47,649 nt of DNA, from positions 1 to 47,649 of the forward strand of contig JAPYRI010000012.1 of the NCBI GenBank assembly GCA_029941135.1, written 5' to 3'. Under the pieces are notes generated by a model. The model saw only the letters and a list, made by a program, of their open reading frames with translations. It did no database searches and was not told where the DNA came from. The translations under genes and the position numbers were made by a program. Shown here piece by piece: positions 15,907 through 24,172 of this stretch. Source of the DNA: Alphaproteobacteria bacterium (GTDB taxonomy: Bacteria; Pseudomonadota; Alphaproteobacteria; JAPYRI01). The stretch's first letter is position 1. The number at the start of each line of letters is the position of its first letter.

Positions 15907-16443
15907 CTCACCCAGCGGATGTTCAGCTTCGATACGGTAAATGGCGCCGCTGTGCGCGCGGAAGCTTGAAAACAGATGAAACGCCTCAACCCCAAACGGC
16001 ACGCTTTGAAAATAACTGTTGGCGGCAACGAAGTCGCTCAGTCGGGCTTTGGGTGCGTTCTTTAAGCGCGCCAAAGTCACATGAGGGTGAAATTTACGCG
16101 TATCCGGGGGCAAACCGGCGTGCACCAACACGGCTTCAATCCGGTCACGCAGGTGAACAAGCGCGTCATTGCGCTTCACACCCAGCCACAAAACAGGTTC
16201 GCGACCGCGGGGACCGAAAGTGCCACATCCGGCAAGCTCAAGCGAAAATGGTGTACTCTTGATGCCTGACAAAGCCCCGTGGATATCGTCGGCGACGGCG
16301 CCGTCCACTTCGCCGATGAACCGCAAAGTCAGATGCATTTACTCATGCGTCTGCCAGCGGGCGCCGGGCACACCACCGTGCAAAAGACTCAGATGCTGTT
16401 TAACAATTTTGGGTAAGGGGATCGCGACGAAAAGCCGTTCCAT
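15871..16443 (-). pseudogene. thpR: RNA 2',3'-cyclic phosphodiesterase gene split by an in-frame stop
   Basis: The minus frame from ATG 16443 encodes MERLFVAIPLPKIVKQHL and reaches GARWQTHE, then TAA (16339-16341). It resumes in the same frame with MHLTLRFIGEVD. In intact family members this junction reads roughly E-N/Q-M/L-H-L-T-L, so a substitution made a stop codon. The downstream part retains both HxTx motifs (HLTL and HVTL) of the 2H phosphoesterase fold and FHLFSSFRAHSGAIY. An ATG directly after the stop could restart translation and give a 155-residue protein without the first strand, so residual function is possible but unlikely. The family hydrolyses 2',3'-cyclic phosphates and was first described as an RNA ligase. 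Confidence 0.82.
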
Positions 16444-16624
16444 GGCAAAACTCCACCGCCTTAAGTGCACACCTACAGCTCTTGCCTGAATTGAAACGCA
16501 TTCCGGCAGAGTTGGCGAGCAAAATATCACTGCCGTCCGGGCGCCTAGTGCTAACATGTCGATAGCTACGGCTTTTGCAATGGCAGATCCACAAAAATGT
16601 GTAAGGGCAGGGTGGGAATTTAGC

Positions 16625-18946
16625 ATGACGAAATTCGGTTTGCGGGAGCCGATCACCCGAGTTGAAGATCATCGCTTGCTGTCGGGACAGGGGCAATACA
16701 CGGATGACATTCAGTTGCCCGGTATGAGTTATGCCTATGTGCTGCGCTCACCCCATGCACACGCGCGCCTGGGCAAAGTTGATACGACCGCCGCCCTAGC
16801 CGCGCCGGGTGTAATTACAATCCTGACCGGTGCCGACATTTCCGCCGAGGAACTAGGGGATATGCCTTGTGTGGCGGAAGTGGAAAACCGCGACGGCACC
16901 ACGCGCGCCGATACACCCCGACCGATTTTGGCCAAAGACCGGGTCCGCCACGTGGGCGAGCCCGTTGCGCTGGTGGTTGCCGACAGTTTGGCGTCAGCCC
17001 AAGACGCGTCCGAGCTGATCGAGGTGGCGTATGATCCTCTGCTAGCGACTGCCGACACGGAGGGTGCAACCAAGGAAGGTGCGCCGCAAGTGTGGGATCA
17101 CATTCCCGGAAACGTCTGTTTCGATTGGGAAGACGGCGATAAAGCGGCCGCAGATGCGGCGTTTGATCAAGCCGCACACGTGACCACCATCCGCATCGTC
17201 AATAACCGTCTGGTGTCGAACGCCATGGAACCGCGGGCAACCATCGGCGATTACGATGCCAATTCGGGGCGCTCGACGCTGTATACGCCGAGTCAGGGGG
17301 TCCATTTCGTTCTGCCACAAATCGCCGATGTGATCCTTAAAATCGGCGCGAATAACCTGCGGGTGGTCAGCCCCAATGTGGGCGGCGGTTTTGGCACCAA
17401 AGCGTTTCTCTACCCTGAGCAAGCCCTGGTGGTTTGGGCCGCACGCAAAATCGAACGCCCGGTGAAATGGACGAGTGAGCGCACCGAAGCGTTCCTCTCG
17501 GATGTGCAGGGACGGGATTTAGTCAATTTCGCCGAACTGGCCTTGGATGCGGATGGCCACTTCCTCGCCATTCGAGTCAAAACTTATGGGGCGATCGGTG
17601 GCTATCTGTCGAATTTTATCCCATTTGTCCTGACCATTGGCCCCACCGGCATGCTCACCGGCACGTACAATATTCCGGTCGCCTATGTGAGTGTGAAGGG
17701 GGTTATGACCAACACTGTGCCGGTAGACGCGTATCGGGGCGCAGGCAGACCCGAAGCCATCTATGTGATTGAACGGCTGGCTGACTTGGCGGCAGGAGAA
17801 ATGGGCATCGACCGCATTGAAATTCGCCGTCGGAACTTTGTTAAGCCGGAGCAAATGCCTTACCCGACGCCACTGCACCATGAATTTGACAGTGGCGAAT
17901 TTGAGGCCCTCATGGATACCTGCCTTGCGCGCGCAGACTGGGATGGTGCGCCTGCCCGCAAAGCCGCAGTTGTAAAAGAAGGGCGTCTTCACGGCATTGG
18001 TCTCGCGGTCTATATCGAGCGGTGTGGCGGTGGATTTCCCGAAACCGCGACCGTGCGCTTTGAGGAAAATCGAACCGTGACGCTTGTGTTGGGAACGCAG
18101 GACGGCGGTCAAGGCCACCAAACCGCTTATCGTCAGGTATTGTGCGACAGATTGGGCATCGATGCCGAGGACATCACAGTTCTACAGGGTGATTCCGATC
18201 TGGTGCCATCAGGCCTCACCGGCGGCTCACGTTCCTTGCCAGTGGGCGGTGCCGCGGCAGCAGGCGCGGCCGAAGGCGCGATCGAGAAAGGCAAACCTAT
18301 AGCCGCTGAAATGCTCCAAGCCGACGTGGCGGAAATCGTTTTCGATAACGGCCTGTACACTGTGCCCGGCACCGGTCGCCAAGTGCCGCTGTTCGATGTG
18401 GCGGAAGCGGCCCGAACACCTGAGTTTGCCTCAAAAACCGGAGAACTAGGATTGACTGAATCTTTCGTTCAAACACCGACCGCCCACACCTATCCGAATG
18501 GCTGCCATATTATTGAAGTAGAAATAGACCCGGACACCGGCCAGATAGAGATCACCCGCTACACAGTGGTCGACGATTTCGGTGACACGGTCAATCCGCT
18601 GCTTTTGGAAGGGCAAGTCCAAGGTGGCGCCCTCCAAGGCACCGGCCAAGCATTGTGCGAACAAACGGTCTATGACCCGGACAGTGGGCAGCTATTGAGC
18701 GGCTCGTTTATGGATTACGCCCTGCCGCGCGCAGATTTGGTACCGACTTTTGATTTTTCCACCCGCAACATCCCATGCAAAACCAATCCGCTGGGATTGA
18801 AAGGGGCTGGCGAGGCGGGCGCCATCGGCTCACCACCTGCCTTGGTTAGTGCCGTGGTTGATGCTCTCAATCCGCTCACTAACCTCACGCATATCAATAT
18901 GCCGCTGACGCCAGAAACCATTTGGCGTGCGTTGAATCAAAATTAG
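16625..18946 (+). CDS. Xanthine dehydrogenase family, molybdopterin-binding large subunit (CoxL-like, form II motif)
   Basis: A 773-residue molybdenum hydroxylase large subunit. The start MTKFGLREPITRVEDHRLLSG is the family start, with the pterin segments VVSPNVGGGFGTKA and TQDGGQGHQTAY in the middle. AYRGAGR at residues 369-375 is the motif of form II carbon-monoxide-dehydrogenase-like proteins rather than the AYRCSFR of true CO dehydrogenase. The catalytic Glu is in LKGAGEAGAIG (about residue 730). Such proteins hydroxylate heterocycles or aldehydes together with an FAD subunit and a 2Fe-2S subunit. Neither partner is adjacent. The ATG at 16625 fits family length better than the upstream ATG at 16556. 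Confidence 0.92.
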   Translation: MTKFGLREPITRVEDHRLLSGQGQYTDDIQLPGMSYAYVLRSPHAHARLGKVDTTAALAAPGVITILTGADISAEELGDMPCVAEVENRDGTTRADTPRPILAKDRVRHVGEPVALVVADSLASAQDASELIEVAYDPLLATADTEGATKEGAPQVWDHIPGNVCFDWEDGDKAAADAAFDQAAHVTTIRIVNNRLVSNAMEPRATIGDYDANSGRSTLYTPSQGVHFVLPQIADVILKIGANNLRVVSPNVGGGFGTKAFLYPEQALVVWAARKIERPVKWTSERTEAFLSDVQGRDLVNFAELALDADGHFLAIRVKTYGAIGGYLSNFIPFVLTIGPTGMLTGTYNIPVAYVSVKGVMTNTVPVDAYRGAGRPEAIYVIERLADLAAGEMGIDRIEIRRRNFVKPEQMPYPTPLHHEFDSGEFEALMDTCLARADWDGAPARKAAVVKEGRLHGIGLAVYIERCGGGFPETATVRFEENRTVTLVLGTQDGGQGHQTAYRQVLCDRLGIDAEDITVLQGDSDLVPSGLTGGSRSLPVGGAAAAGAAEGAIEKGKPIAAEMLQADVAEIVFDNGLYTVPGTGRQVPLFDVAEAARTPEFASKTGELGLTESFVQTPTAHTYPNGCHIIEVEIDPDTGQIEITRYTVVDDFGDTVNPLLLEGQVQGGALQGTGQALCEQTVYDPDSGQLLSGSFMDYALPRADLVPTFDFSTRNIPCKTNPLGLKGAGEAGAIGSPPALVSAVVDALNPLTNLTHINMPLTPETIWRALNQN

Positions 18947-18989
18947 ACAATAGGCTCATTAGAACAATTGATTATAGGGATACTTTCGT

Positions 18990-19415
18990 GTGACGAATGA
19001 AGAGTTTGTAGATTTGCTCAACCGGCACCCGCAACCTTGCGCCACAACATTGGGGCAAACATTGATCACTGTTGACCAGGAGGCGGGGCGTGCACTTTCT
19101 ACTTTTGTTGCCAAGCCCGAGTTTTGCCACTCAAAAATTATTGTCCAAGGTGGTTTCTTGACCGGTATGGTCGACACCGTCATGACTCAGGCCTTGTTCG
19201 CTATTATGGGTCTGGATTTTGTCGTGCCCACCCTGGAGCTGAAAGTGAGTTTCCTTGCACCGGCAAATCCAGGAATATTACGGGGCGAAGGGGAAGTCTT
19301 GCGGCATGGCAAACATATTGCATTTTTAGAAGGCACATTGTTCAACGAGGGCGGGGCAAAGTTGGTCAGAGCTTCGGCTACAGTTCGGATTTTTCCAAAG
19401 CCGCCCAGAAATTAA
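18990..19415 (+). CDS. PaaI-family hot-dog thioesterase
   Basis: A 141-residue hot-dog protein. HSKIIVQGGFLTGMVDTVMTQALFAIMG (about residues 47-74) is the PaaI/YdiI-type active-site helix with the Asp that activates water. LELKVSFLAPANPGILRGEGEVLRHGKHIAFLEG follows the family's second half. It hydrolyses acyl-CoA thioesters, probably as a tetramer. It starts with GTG after a GGGA site, about 43 bases after the CoxL-like gene, and the serine hydrolase follows 28 bases later, so all three likely share a transcript. Preferred acyl group unknown. Confidence 0.88.
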   Translation: MTNEEFVDLLNRHPQPCATTLGQTLITVDQEAGRALSTFVAKPEFCHSKIIVQGGFLTGMVDTVMTQALFAIMGLDFVVPTLELKVSFLAPANPGILRGEGEVLRHGKHIAFLEGTLFNEGGAKLVRASATVRIFPKPPRN

Positions 19416-19443
19416 CCATCATCGATTAATCGGGGAGACATAT

Positions 19444-20694
19444 GTGATGAGCATTGAAACAATTGATCGGGAAACCAGTGCCGGACGCATCGAAGGGTTT
19501 TGCTATCCAAAATTCGCGAGCGTCGCCGACTCATTCGCTAAAAACTTCGAAAGCAAGGGCGAAGTAGGCGCGTCGGTGTGTGTCACTTTAGATGGCAAAA
19601 CCGTGGTTGATTTGTGGGGAGGATCGGCCGACCCGGCCAATAATAAGTCCTGGCAGGAAGACACCATATCGACGGTTTACTCCTGCACCAAGGGAGCCAC
19701 CGCCCTCTGTGCGCATGTACTGGCGAGCCGGGGAAAGCTGGACATAGACGCGCTGGTCACCGACTACTGGCCTGAATATGGCGTAAACGGTAAGGAGAAT
19801 ACCACTGTTCGGATGATGCTCGACCACACAGCCGGCGTGCCGGTTAGTCGGGACAAGCTCAAGGAAGGTGCCTTCCATGACTGGGATTACATGGTCGACA
19901 AACTGTCAAACGAAGAGCCGTTCTGGGTGCCCGGCACGCGTAGTTCCTATCACGCAATAAATTTTGGCTGGACCGTGGGCGAGCCTGTACGCCGGGCCTC
20001 AGGCAAAACACTTGGCACCTTTTTTCAAGAAGAAATTGCGCAACCCCTGGATATTGATTTTTGGATTGGGTTGCCGGAAGAGCAAGAGCCACGCGTGGCG
20101 CCTCTAATCCCGCCGGATGGGGCTCCCGACGGCGGCGACCCTATGTTCCGCGCTTTCCTGGAAGACCCAGAATCTGTAGCCGGACGGATAATCACCAGCA
20201 TCGGTACAGATTTGTCGCCAGGGTGCCATTTGCGGGCCGACCGAGCGGCGGAAATTGGCGGTGCCACCGGCACCACCAACGGACGTGGACTTGCCGGCAT
20301 GTACGCCGCCCTGGCCTGCGGCGGCACATTGAACGGTGTAAATTTAGTCGATGATGACACGCTCAACCGCATGGGGACCACCAGCGCCGCCACTCACCAG
20401 GATGGATCACTGCAGGTGCCGGTGCGATTTGCGCCTGGGTATATGAAATCCATGGACAACCGGCGCAATTTTCCTGGAGATTTCAGCTGCCTGATGGGCA
20501 CCGATGCGTTTGGACATGTTGGCTATGGCGGCAGTATCGGCATGGCGGACCCCGCTGCGCGCATGAGTTTTGGCTACACCATGAACCGCATGGGGGCCGG
20601 TGTATTGCTCAATGATCGTGGACAATCATTGCTGGACGCGGTTTACCGCGCACTTGGCTACCGCTCCAATATGGGCGGGACCTGGGTTAAATAG
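19444..20694 (+). CDS. Serine hydrolase, beta-lactamase/EstB-type fold
   Basis: A 416-residue penicillin-binding-protein-like esterase. The nucleophile motif SxxK is SCTK (Ser80, Lys83), preceded by STVY, and the Tyr of the second motif is in SSYHAINFGW (Tyr169). The late HVGYGGSIGMADP corresponds to the KTG-like third motif region, with His in the first position as in EstB esterases. No signal peptide is seen, so it is cytosolic and more likely an esterase than a cell-wall enzyme. GTG at 19444 and ATG at 19447 compete after GGGGAGACAT; both are well spaced. It follows the thioesterase gene closely. Confidence 0.9.
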   Translation: MMSIETIDRETSAGRIEGFCYPKFASVADSFAKNFESKGEVGASVCVTLDGKTVVDLWGGSADPANNKSWQEDTISTVYSCTKGATALCAHVLASRGKLDIDALVTDYWPEYGVNGKENTTVRMMLDHTAGVPVSRDKLKEGAFHDWDYMVDKLSNEEPFWVPGTRSSYHAINFGWTVGEPVRRASGKTLGTFFQEEIAQPLDIDFWIGLPEEQEPRVAPLIPPDGAPDGGDPMFRAFLEDPESVAGRIITSIGTDLSPGCHLRADRAAEIGGATGTTNGRGLAGMYAALACGGTLNGVNLVDDDTLNRMGTTSAATHQDGSLQVPVRFAPGYMKSMDNRRNFPGDFSCLMGTDAFGHVGYGGSIGMADPAARMSFGYTMNRMGAGVLLNDRGQSLLDAVYRALGYRSNMGGTWVK

Positions 20695-20750
20695 GTAAAA
20701 TCGGGCGGTTTTCGCAACAGACTGTCCATGTAAACGAAACGACGCGGATC

Positions 20751-20779
20751 ATGACAAACATGCGTGAGCGCGCTATACT
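20751..20779 (+). promoter_or_regulatory. Sigma-70 type promoter of the VOC protein gene
   Basis: ATGACA (20751-20756) and TATACT (20774-20779) each match the -35 and -10 consensus at five of six positions and are separated by exactly 17 bases. Transcription would start near 20786, leaving a leader of about 57 bases before the ATG at 20843. It is one of the clearest promoters in the window. Confidence 0.55.
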
Positions 20780-20783
20780 TAAG

Positions 20784-20821
20784 GGAGTTTTATAAGCGCA
20801 GGGGCGCGGAGCAAAAACTCC
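20784..20821 (+). other. Hairpin in the 5' leader of the VOC gene
   Basis: GGAGTTTT (20784-20791) pairs perfectly with AAAACTCC (20814-20821). Inside the loop GCGC (20796-20799) can pair with GCGC (20804-20807). The structure lies at the expected transcript start and 14 bases before GGAGGG of the ribosome site. It could protect the mRNA end or control access to the start; no riboswitch class was recognised. Confidence 0.4.
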
Positions 20822-20842
20822 GCTCCAACAATGGAGGGATAA

Positions 20843-21484
20843 ATGGCTGAGAATACGAATTCTGTATTTGAGTTTAGGGGTCTCAATCACGTCGCGCTGG
20901 TGAGCAAAGACATGCAGCGCACGGTTGATTTCTACACCAATGTCCTGGGCATGAAATTGGTTAAGTCGATAGACTTGCCGGCAGGGGTTGGCCAGCATTT
21001 CTTTTTCGACATGGGCAATGGCGCATGCTTGGCATTTTTCTGGTTCACCGAAGCTCAGGATCGGATACCAGGGGTTTCCAATCCCAAAGAAAATTTCGAC
21101 CCGGAGATTGCGTTCAAAGACCCGGACGCTTTAACTTCTTCCCACGGTTCCATGAACCACATCGCCTTTGACGTTTCGCCCGAAAAGTTCGATGAATATT
21201 ATCAAAAACTAATCGACAAAGGCGTTGCTGTCAGCCCGGTGATGAACCACGACACGTCAAAAACCCAAGTGTCGGAAGAAGTCACTGATGATGTTTGGGT
21301 CCGCTCGGTTTATTTCCAAGACCCTGACGGCATCGTACTTGAGTTTGCCTGCTGGCAGCGGGAGTTTGATTCCAAATGGGGCGACCGTTCAGACCACGTT
21401 CCGGCAACCCCAGCGGACAAAGACACGTTCCGCAAAATGGGCGCTGAATTCATGAAGGAAATGGCCGCGGAAGCCGCTGAATAA
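20843..21484 (+). CDS. VOC superfamily (glyoxalase/dioxygenase fold) protein
   Basis: A 213-residue protein with paired VOC modules. Metal-ligand candidates are His in LNHVALVSKDM (about residue 17), His in MNHIAFDVSPEKF (about 105) and Glu in DGIVLEFACWQ near 173. The first module contains FYTNVLGMKLVKSID. The family includes glyoxalase I, extradiol dioxygenases and isomerases. The last 35 residues (after FDSKWGDRSDH) form a charged tail not needed for the fold. The ATG follows AATGGAGGGATAA, a strong site, and a well-formed promoter lies 64 bases upstream. The gene seems to be transcribed alone. Substrate not predictable. Confidence 0.9.
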   Translation: MAENTNSVFEFRGLNHVALVSKDMQRTVDFYTNVLGMKLVKSIDLPAGVGQHFFFDMGNGACLAFFWFTEAQDRIPGVSNPKENFDPEIAFKDPDALTSSHGSMNHIAFDVSPEKFDEYYQKLIDKGVAVSPVMNHDTSKTQVSEEVTDDVWVRSVYFQDPDGIVLEFACWQREFDSKWGDRSDHVPATPADKDTFRKMGAEFMKEMAAEAAE

Positions 21485-21526
21485 ATTCAGCCGCGTTCAT
21501 CGCAGCAAAGTCACGCCGGGCAGGGG

Positions 21527-22183
21527 TCAATCCTTTGTCCGGCGCATTTCGTCCAGCATCTTGTTGAAATCGATCCCTTCAGGCATAGGCACCTCAACCA
21601 CGCGCTCATCCACATTGTCATATTCCAACCGCAAAGCCCGGCACATGGTCGCGTGCAATTGATAGGTGCAGATAAAATAAGTTAGTTCCAGAATTTCCTC
21701 GTCGGAGATGCCGGCCTTTAGTGCGGCAAATAAATCGTCACTGGTGCGCCCACGATCCAATATCAGAGCATCGGTGTAGCCGAGCACGGCGCGCTCCAAA
21801 GATGTGAACAGGTCGGATGCTGGCCACGATGGTATGGCGGCAATTTTCTCATCGCTCAGTCCCGCCGCCCGGCCGGCTTTGCAATGTTGTGAAAAAACAA
21901 ACTGACTACCGACTTGATAACCGGCGCGAATGAGGGCAGTCTCCCGCAAGGCCCCATCCAGCTTGGCTTTGTTTTCGCCGGTTAAAAATCCAAATATTTC
22001 GAAGCCCTGCACAGCATGGTCGAGTATATGCGGCGCTAGTGCAAACACCGTCCACCAATCACCCGGTGTTCCCGTGGCCGTACCCGGTTCGGCAACAGGA
22101 TCACGATCCCCAAAAAGTTTATCGTAACATTCGATGGCAGATGGTGATGCTTCTGCCCGGGGCACCTGTTTCAATCGCGGCAT
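21527..22183 (-). CDS. Carboxymuconolactone decarboxylase family protein
   Basis: A 218-residue AhpD-fold protein. LRETALIRAGYQVGSQFVFSQHCKAGRAAGLSDEKIAAI (about residues 76-114) is the family core helix pair. The CxxC/H redox motif of AhpD is reduced to HC here, so peroxidase activity is doubtful. ERAVLGYTDALILDRGRTSDDLF follows as in gamma-carboxymuconolactone decarboxylase relatives. The start at 22183 has AAGGAGATTAGAC before it; longer starts upstream would run against the divergent nuclease gene. Role unclear: a decarboxylase of aromatic catabolism or a stress protein. Confidence 0.85.
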   Translation of the reverse strand: MPRLKQVPRAEASPSAIECYDKLFGDRDPVAEPGTATGTPGDWWTVFALAPHILDHAVQGFEIFGFLTGENKAKLDGALRETALIRAGYQVGSQFVFSQHCKAGRAAGLSDEKIAAIPSWPASDLFTSLERAVLGYTDALILDRGRTSDDLFAALKAGISDEEILELTYFICTYQLHATMCRALRLEYDNVDERVVEVPMPEGIDFNKMLDEMRRTKD

Positions 22184-22297
22184 GTCTAATCTCCTTCCCA
22201 TAATGAAAACCGAATATACAGGAGTGTAGACAGCCAGCGCTAGACGGATACGTGCGCTAAGGTAAACTGATTGGACGGTCAATCGTCGGTTACACAT

Positions 22298-22804
22298 ATG
22301 AAACTTTCGTCCCGAATGTGCGCGCTAATCGAAGGATTGAGGCTTGTCGCGCTTTGCCTAGCGTTGATCGTGATGATGTTAGCGCTCGCGCCAGCAAAGT
22401 CGGGCTTTGCACAAGAGCTTACAGGCAAGCCCCGCGTCCTTGACGGCGACACTATAGAGATTGCCGGGCAACCGATCCGGCTCGCAGGCGCGGATGCGCC
22501 ACCGGCAAATGCTATATGTGGCGCACTAGGGCACGAATGGCGATGTGGGCAAGAAGCAACGTTTGCTCTGGCCTACGCGGTCGCGGAACACTGGGTTACT
22601 TGCGTCCCACGGGATGAGGATGCATTGGGGATACTGGTCGCGAGATGTAAGGTCGGCCCCTATGATTTAGCCGAACGAATGATAGCTGATGGCTGGGCCA
22701 TGGCGGTCGGTGGTTATGACTTCGCAGAAAGTATTGCCAAACGCGAGAGGAAAGGAATTTGGCGTGATGACTATGTACCACCACCCGGATGGATTAGGCG
22801 CTAA
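22298..22804 (+). CDS. Exported thermonuclease (SNase)-fold protein, catalytic residues lost
   Basis: A 168-residue protein with an N-terminal signal peptide (hydrophobic stretch at residues 15-32, likely cut after KSGFA). The SNase fold is visible: VLDGDTIEIAGQPIRLAGADAPP (47-69), CGQEATFALAY and DLAERMIADGWAMAV. In active nucleases the segment reads IRLxGxDAPE and later YGRxxA. Here the general-base Glu is Pro69 and the Arg of YGR is replaced by Ile in ALGILVARC. The calcium-binding Asp of DGDT is retained. It is therefore probably a non-catalytic binding protein. ATG 22298 gives a clean signal peptide; a TTG at 22271 would add nine residues. Confidence 0.82.
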   Translation: MKLSSRMCALIEGLRLVALCLALIVMMLALAPAKSGFAQELTGKPRVLDGDTIEIAGQPIRLAGADAPPANAICGALGHEWRCGQEATFALAYAVAEHWVTCVPRDEDALGILVARCKVGPYDLAERMIADGWAMAVGGYDFAESIAKRERKGIWRDDYVPPPGWIRR

Positions 22805-22826
22805 AGAATTATTTGTCTGCGTCTAT

Positions 22827-23012
22827 TTAGCCAATTAAACGATTTTCGCTCAGTTGTTCGAAATACCGGGACCGTCGATGGTAATGGCGGGCTCGCTCCC
22901 AATCATCTTCGGTTGCAGTACCATTGGCGACCTTAGCGACCATATGCTCGGCAAATTTTTTGCGATCACGGCCGATCCGCTCTATGGCGTCGCGCAACTC
23001 TTGATATGTCAT
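22827..23012 (-). CDS. Small charged hypothetical protein
   Basis: A 61-residue protein of unknown family (start MTYQELRDAIERIGRDRK). It is rich in Arg, Glu and Lys and predicted all-helical: one helix at 3-30 and another around 36-55 (EDDWERARHYHRRSRYFEQL). GAGG lies about seven bases before the ATG, which supports translation. It converges on the nuclease gene with 22 bases between the stops. No motif points to a function; a small cytosolic or regulatory protein is possible. Confidence 0.55.
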   Translation of the reverse strand: MTYQELRDAIERIGRDRKKFAEHMVAKVANGTATEDDWERARHYHRRSRYFEQLSENRLIG

Positions 23013-23376
23013 TTCGACACCTCAACCTGGATTGGGCGGCATGGGCACCTTTTTACTACCAATGCTGCCATTAGGGCCGCGCACGTTAGCCCATTGACTT
23101 ATTAGAGGATAGCAGTAGTTCTGCATTCATAAAATGCATGCTTGTGATTGTCTTCATAGGCAAAGTGAATACTGCTTGCTCAATAAAATGCCAGCGCAAA
23201 TAGTCCACAAGCTCTCAACGACGTAGAAATGTGATTGACGTTTCTTAATGCGTACCCCGTATATTTCGGCGTCAGACACAGGCCATACTTGATCGGTCTG
23301 AGCTGCAATTTAATCGCTTCAATGGGAGAGGAAACGGGCAGGTTGATAGAACGGCCGCCTTGTAGGGGACAAAAAC
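23013..23376. other. Intergenic region without recognisable gene
   Basis: About 360 bases between the small hypothetical gene and the PilZ-like gene. An antisense frame at 23180-23401 has no family features and no ribosome site. The region is AT-richer than its surroundings and could hold the two divergent promoters, but no convincing promoter or RNA fold was found. Confidence 0.5.
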
Positions 23377-23760
23377 ATGACCAATGCCGACCATCGGACA
23401 CTGCAAACCGAACTTGATTATAAAGTTCAAAATCCGAAAATATTACCGGTTAAGGGAGTATGGGATTCGAAAGACAAGCGGCAATTCCGCCTCCATCCAT
23501 TGGCTGCAGAGACAATATTGATTACCAATGGAAAACGTTTCCCCTGCGCCATTGAAGATATTGCGATCGGTGGATTAAGGGTGAAAGTCGATGCTGCGCT
23601 ACCAATCCATACTTTGGTCAAATTTGAAGACGAATTGGCGGGTATTCTGAAAGGCAAGGTGCTGCGAAATAACTCCGGGACGACTGTCATCAAGTTCAAT
23701 AACAACAAGGGTTCTGCGGCCTACATGCTTGGTCTGATGTGCAGTCAGAAAAAGGCTTAA
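23377..23760 (+). CDS. PilZ-like domain protein
   Basis: A 127-residue cytosolic protein. Residues 33-110 resemble a PilZ barrel: DKRQFRLHPL gives an Arg-containing start similar to RxxxR, and FPCAIEDIAIGGLRVKV resembles the second c-di-GMP motif DxSxxG, with Ala in place of Ser. The rest (VKFEDELAGILKGKVLRNN, TVIKFN) matches the barrel strands. Because the Arg spacing and the Ser are not canonical, c-di-GMP binding is uncertain. The first 25 residues are a polar extension. The ATG follows AGGGGACAAAAAC. The gene is followed by a DUF1330 gene on the same strand after about 100 bases. Confidence 0.65.
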   Translation: MTNADHRTLQTELDYKVQNPKILPVKGVWDSKDKRQFRLHPLAAETILITNGKRFPCAIEDIAIGGLRVKVDAALPIHTLVKFEDELAGILKGKVLRNNSGTTVIKFNNNKGSAAYMLGLMCSQKKA

Positions 23761-23861
23761 TTCAGGCGAAAACAGGGCGCCATCACCATTACTTCACTGG
23801 CTATTCTTGCTGTTATTCCACCGAAATTGAAATCGGTTTGTCGAAACTGGGGACCCCTAGA

Positions 23862-24164
23862 ATGACTGCCTATGTGATCGCGCAAATCCAAATCTCGGAT
23901 CCCGAGGTCTACCAGCAATATTCAGAAAGCTTCATGCCGACATTCGCGAGTTTTAAAGGCGAGGTCACGGTTGTCGGTGATAGTTTTGACACACTAGAAG
24001 GAAAGTGGGACGGCGGTCGTACTGTGATCCTTAAGTTTCCCGACAAAGCAGAAGCTCTGCGTTGGTGCGATTTACCAGAGTACCAAGAAATAATTCAGCT
24101 CCGTTTCAAGGGAGCGAACGCAAACATCATTCTCGCCGAAGGCTTTATTCCGCCAACTGAGTGA
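23862..24164 (+). CDS. DUF1330 family protein
   Basis: A 100-residue ferredoxin-like (dimeric alpha-beta barrel) protein. The family features are MTAYVIAQIQISDPEVYQQYSESF at the start, GDSFDTLEGKWDGGRTVILKFPDKAEALRWCDLPEYQ in the middle and IILAEGF at the end. Members are small cytosolic proteins without an established reaction. The ATG at 23862 fits the family start; upstream codons of the same frame have no coding character. Its stop lies 8 bases from the stop of the convergent alcohol dehydrogenase. Confidence 0.88.
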   Translation: MTAYVIAQIQISDPEVYQQYSESFMPTFASFKGEVTVVGDSFDTLEGKWDGGRTVILKFPDKAEALRWCDLPEYQEIIQLRFKGANANIILAEGFIPPTE

Positions 24165-24172
24165 AGACGTTT

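Noticed and set aside
21476-21491. Perfect inverted repeat GCTGAAT-AA-ATTCAGC at the end of the VOC gene
   Set aside because: It has a two-base loop, spans the stop codon and is not followed by T residues, so it is not a credible terminator.
23180-23401. Minus-strand frame in the 23 kb gap
   Set aside because: It runs into the PilZ-like gene in antisense, lacks a ribosome site and has no motif.
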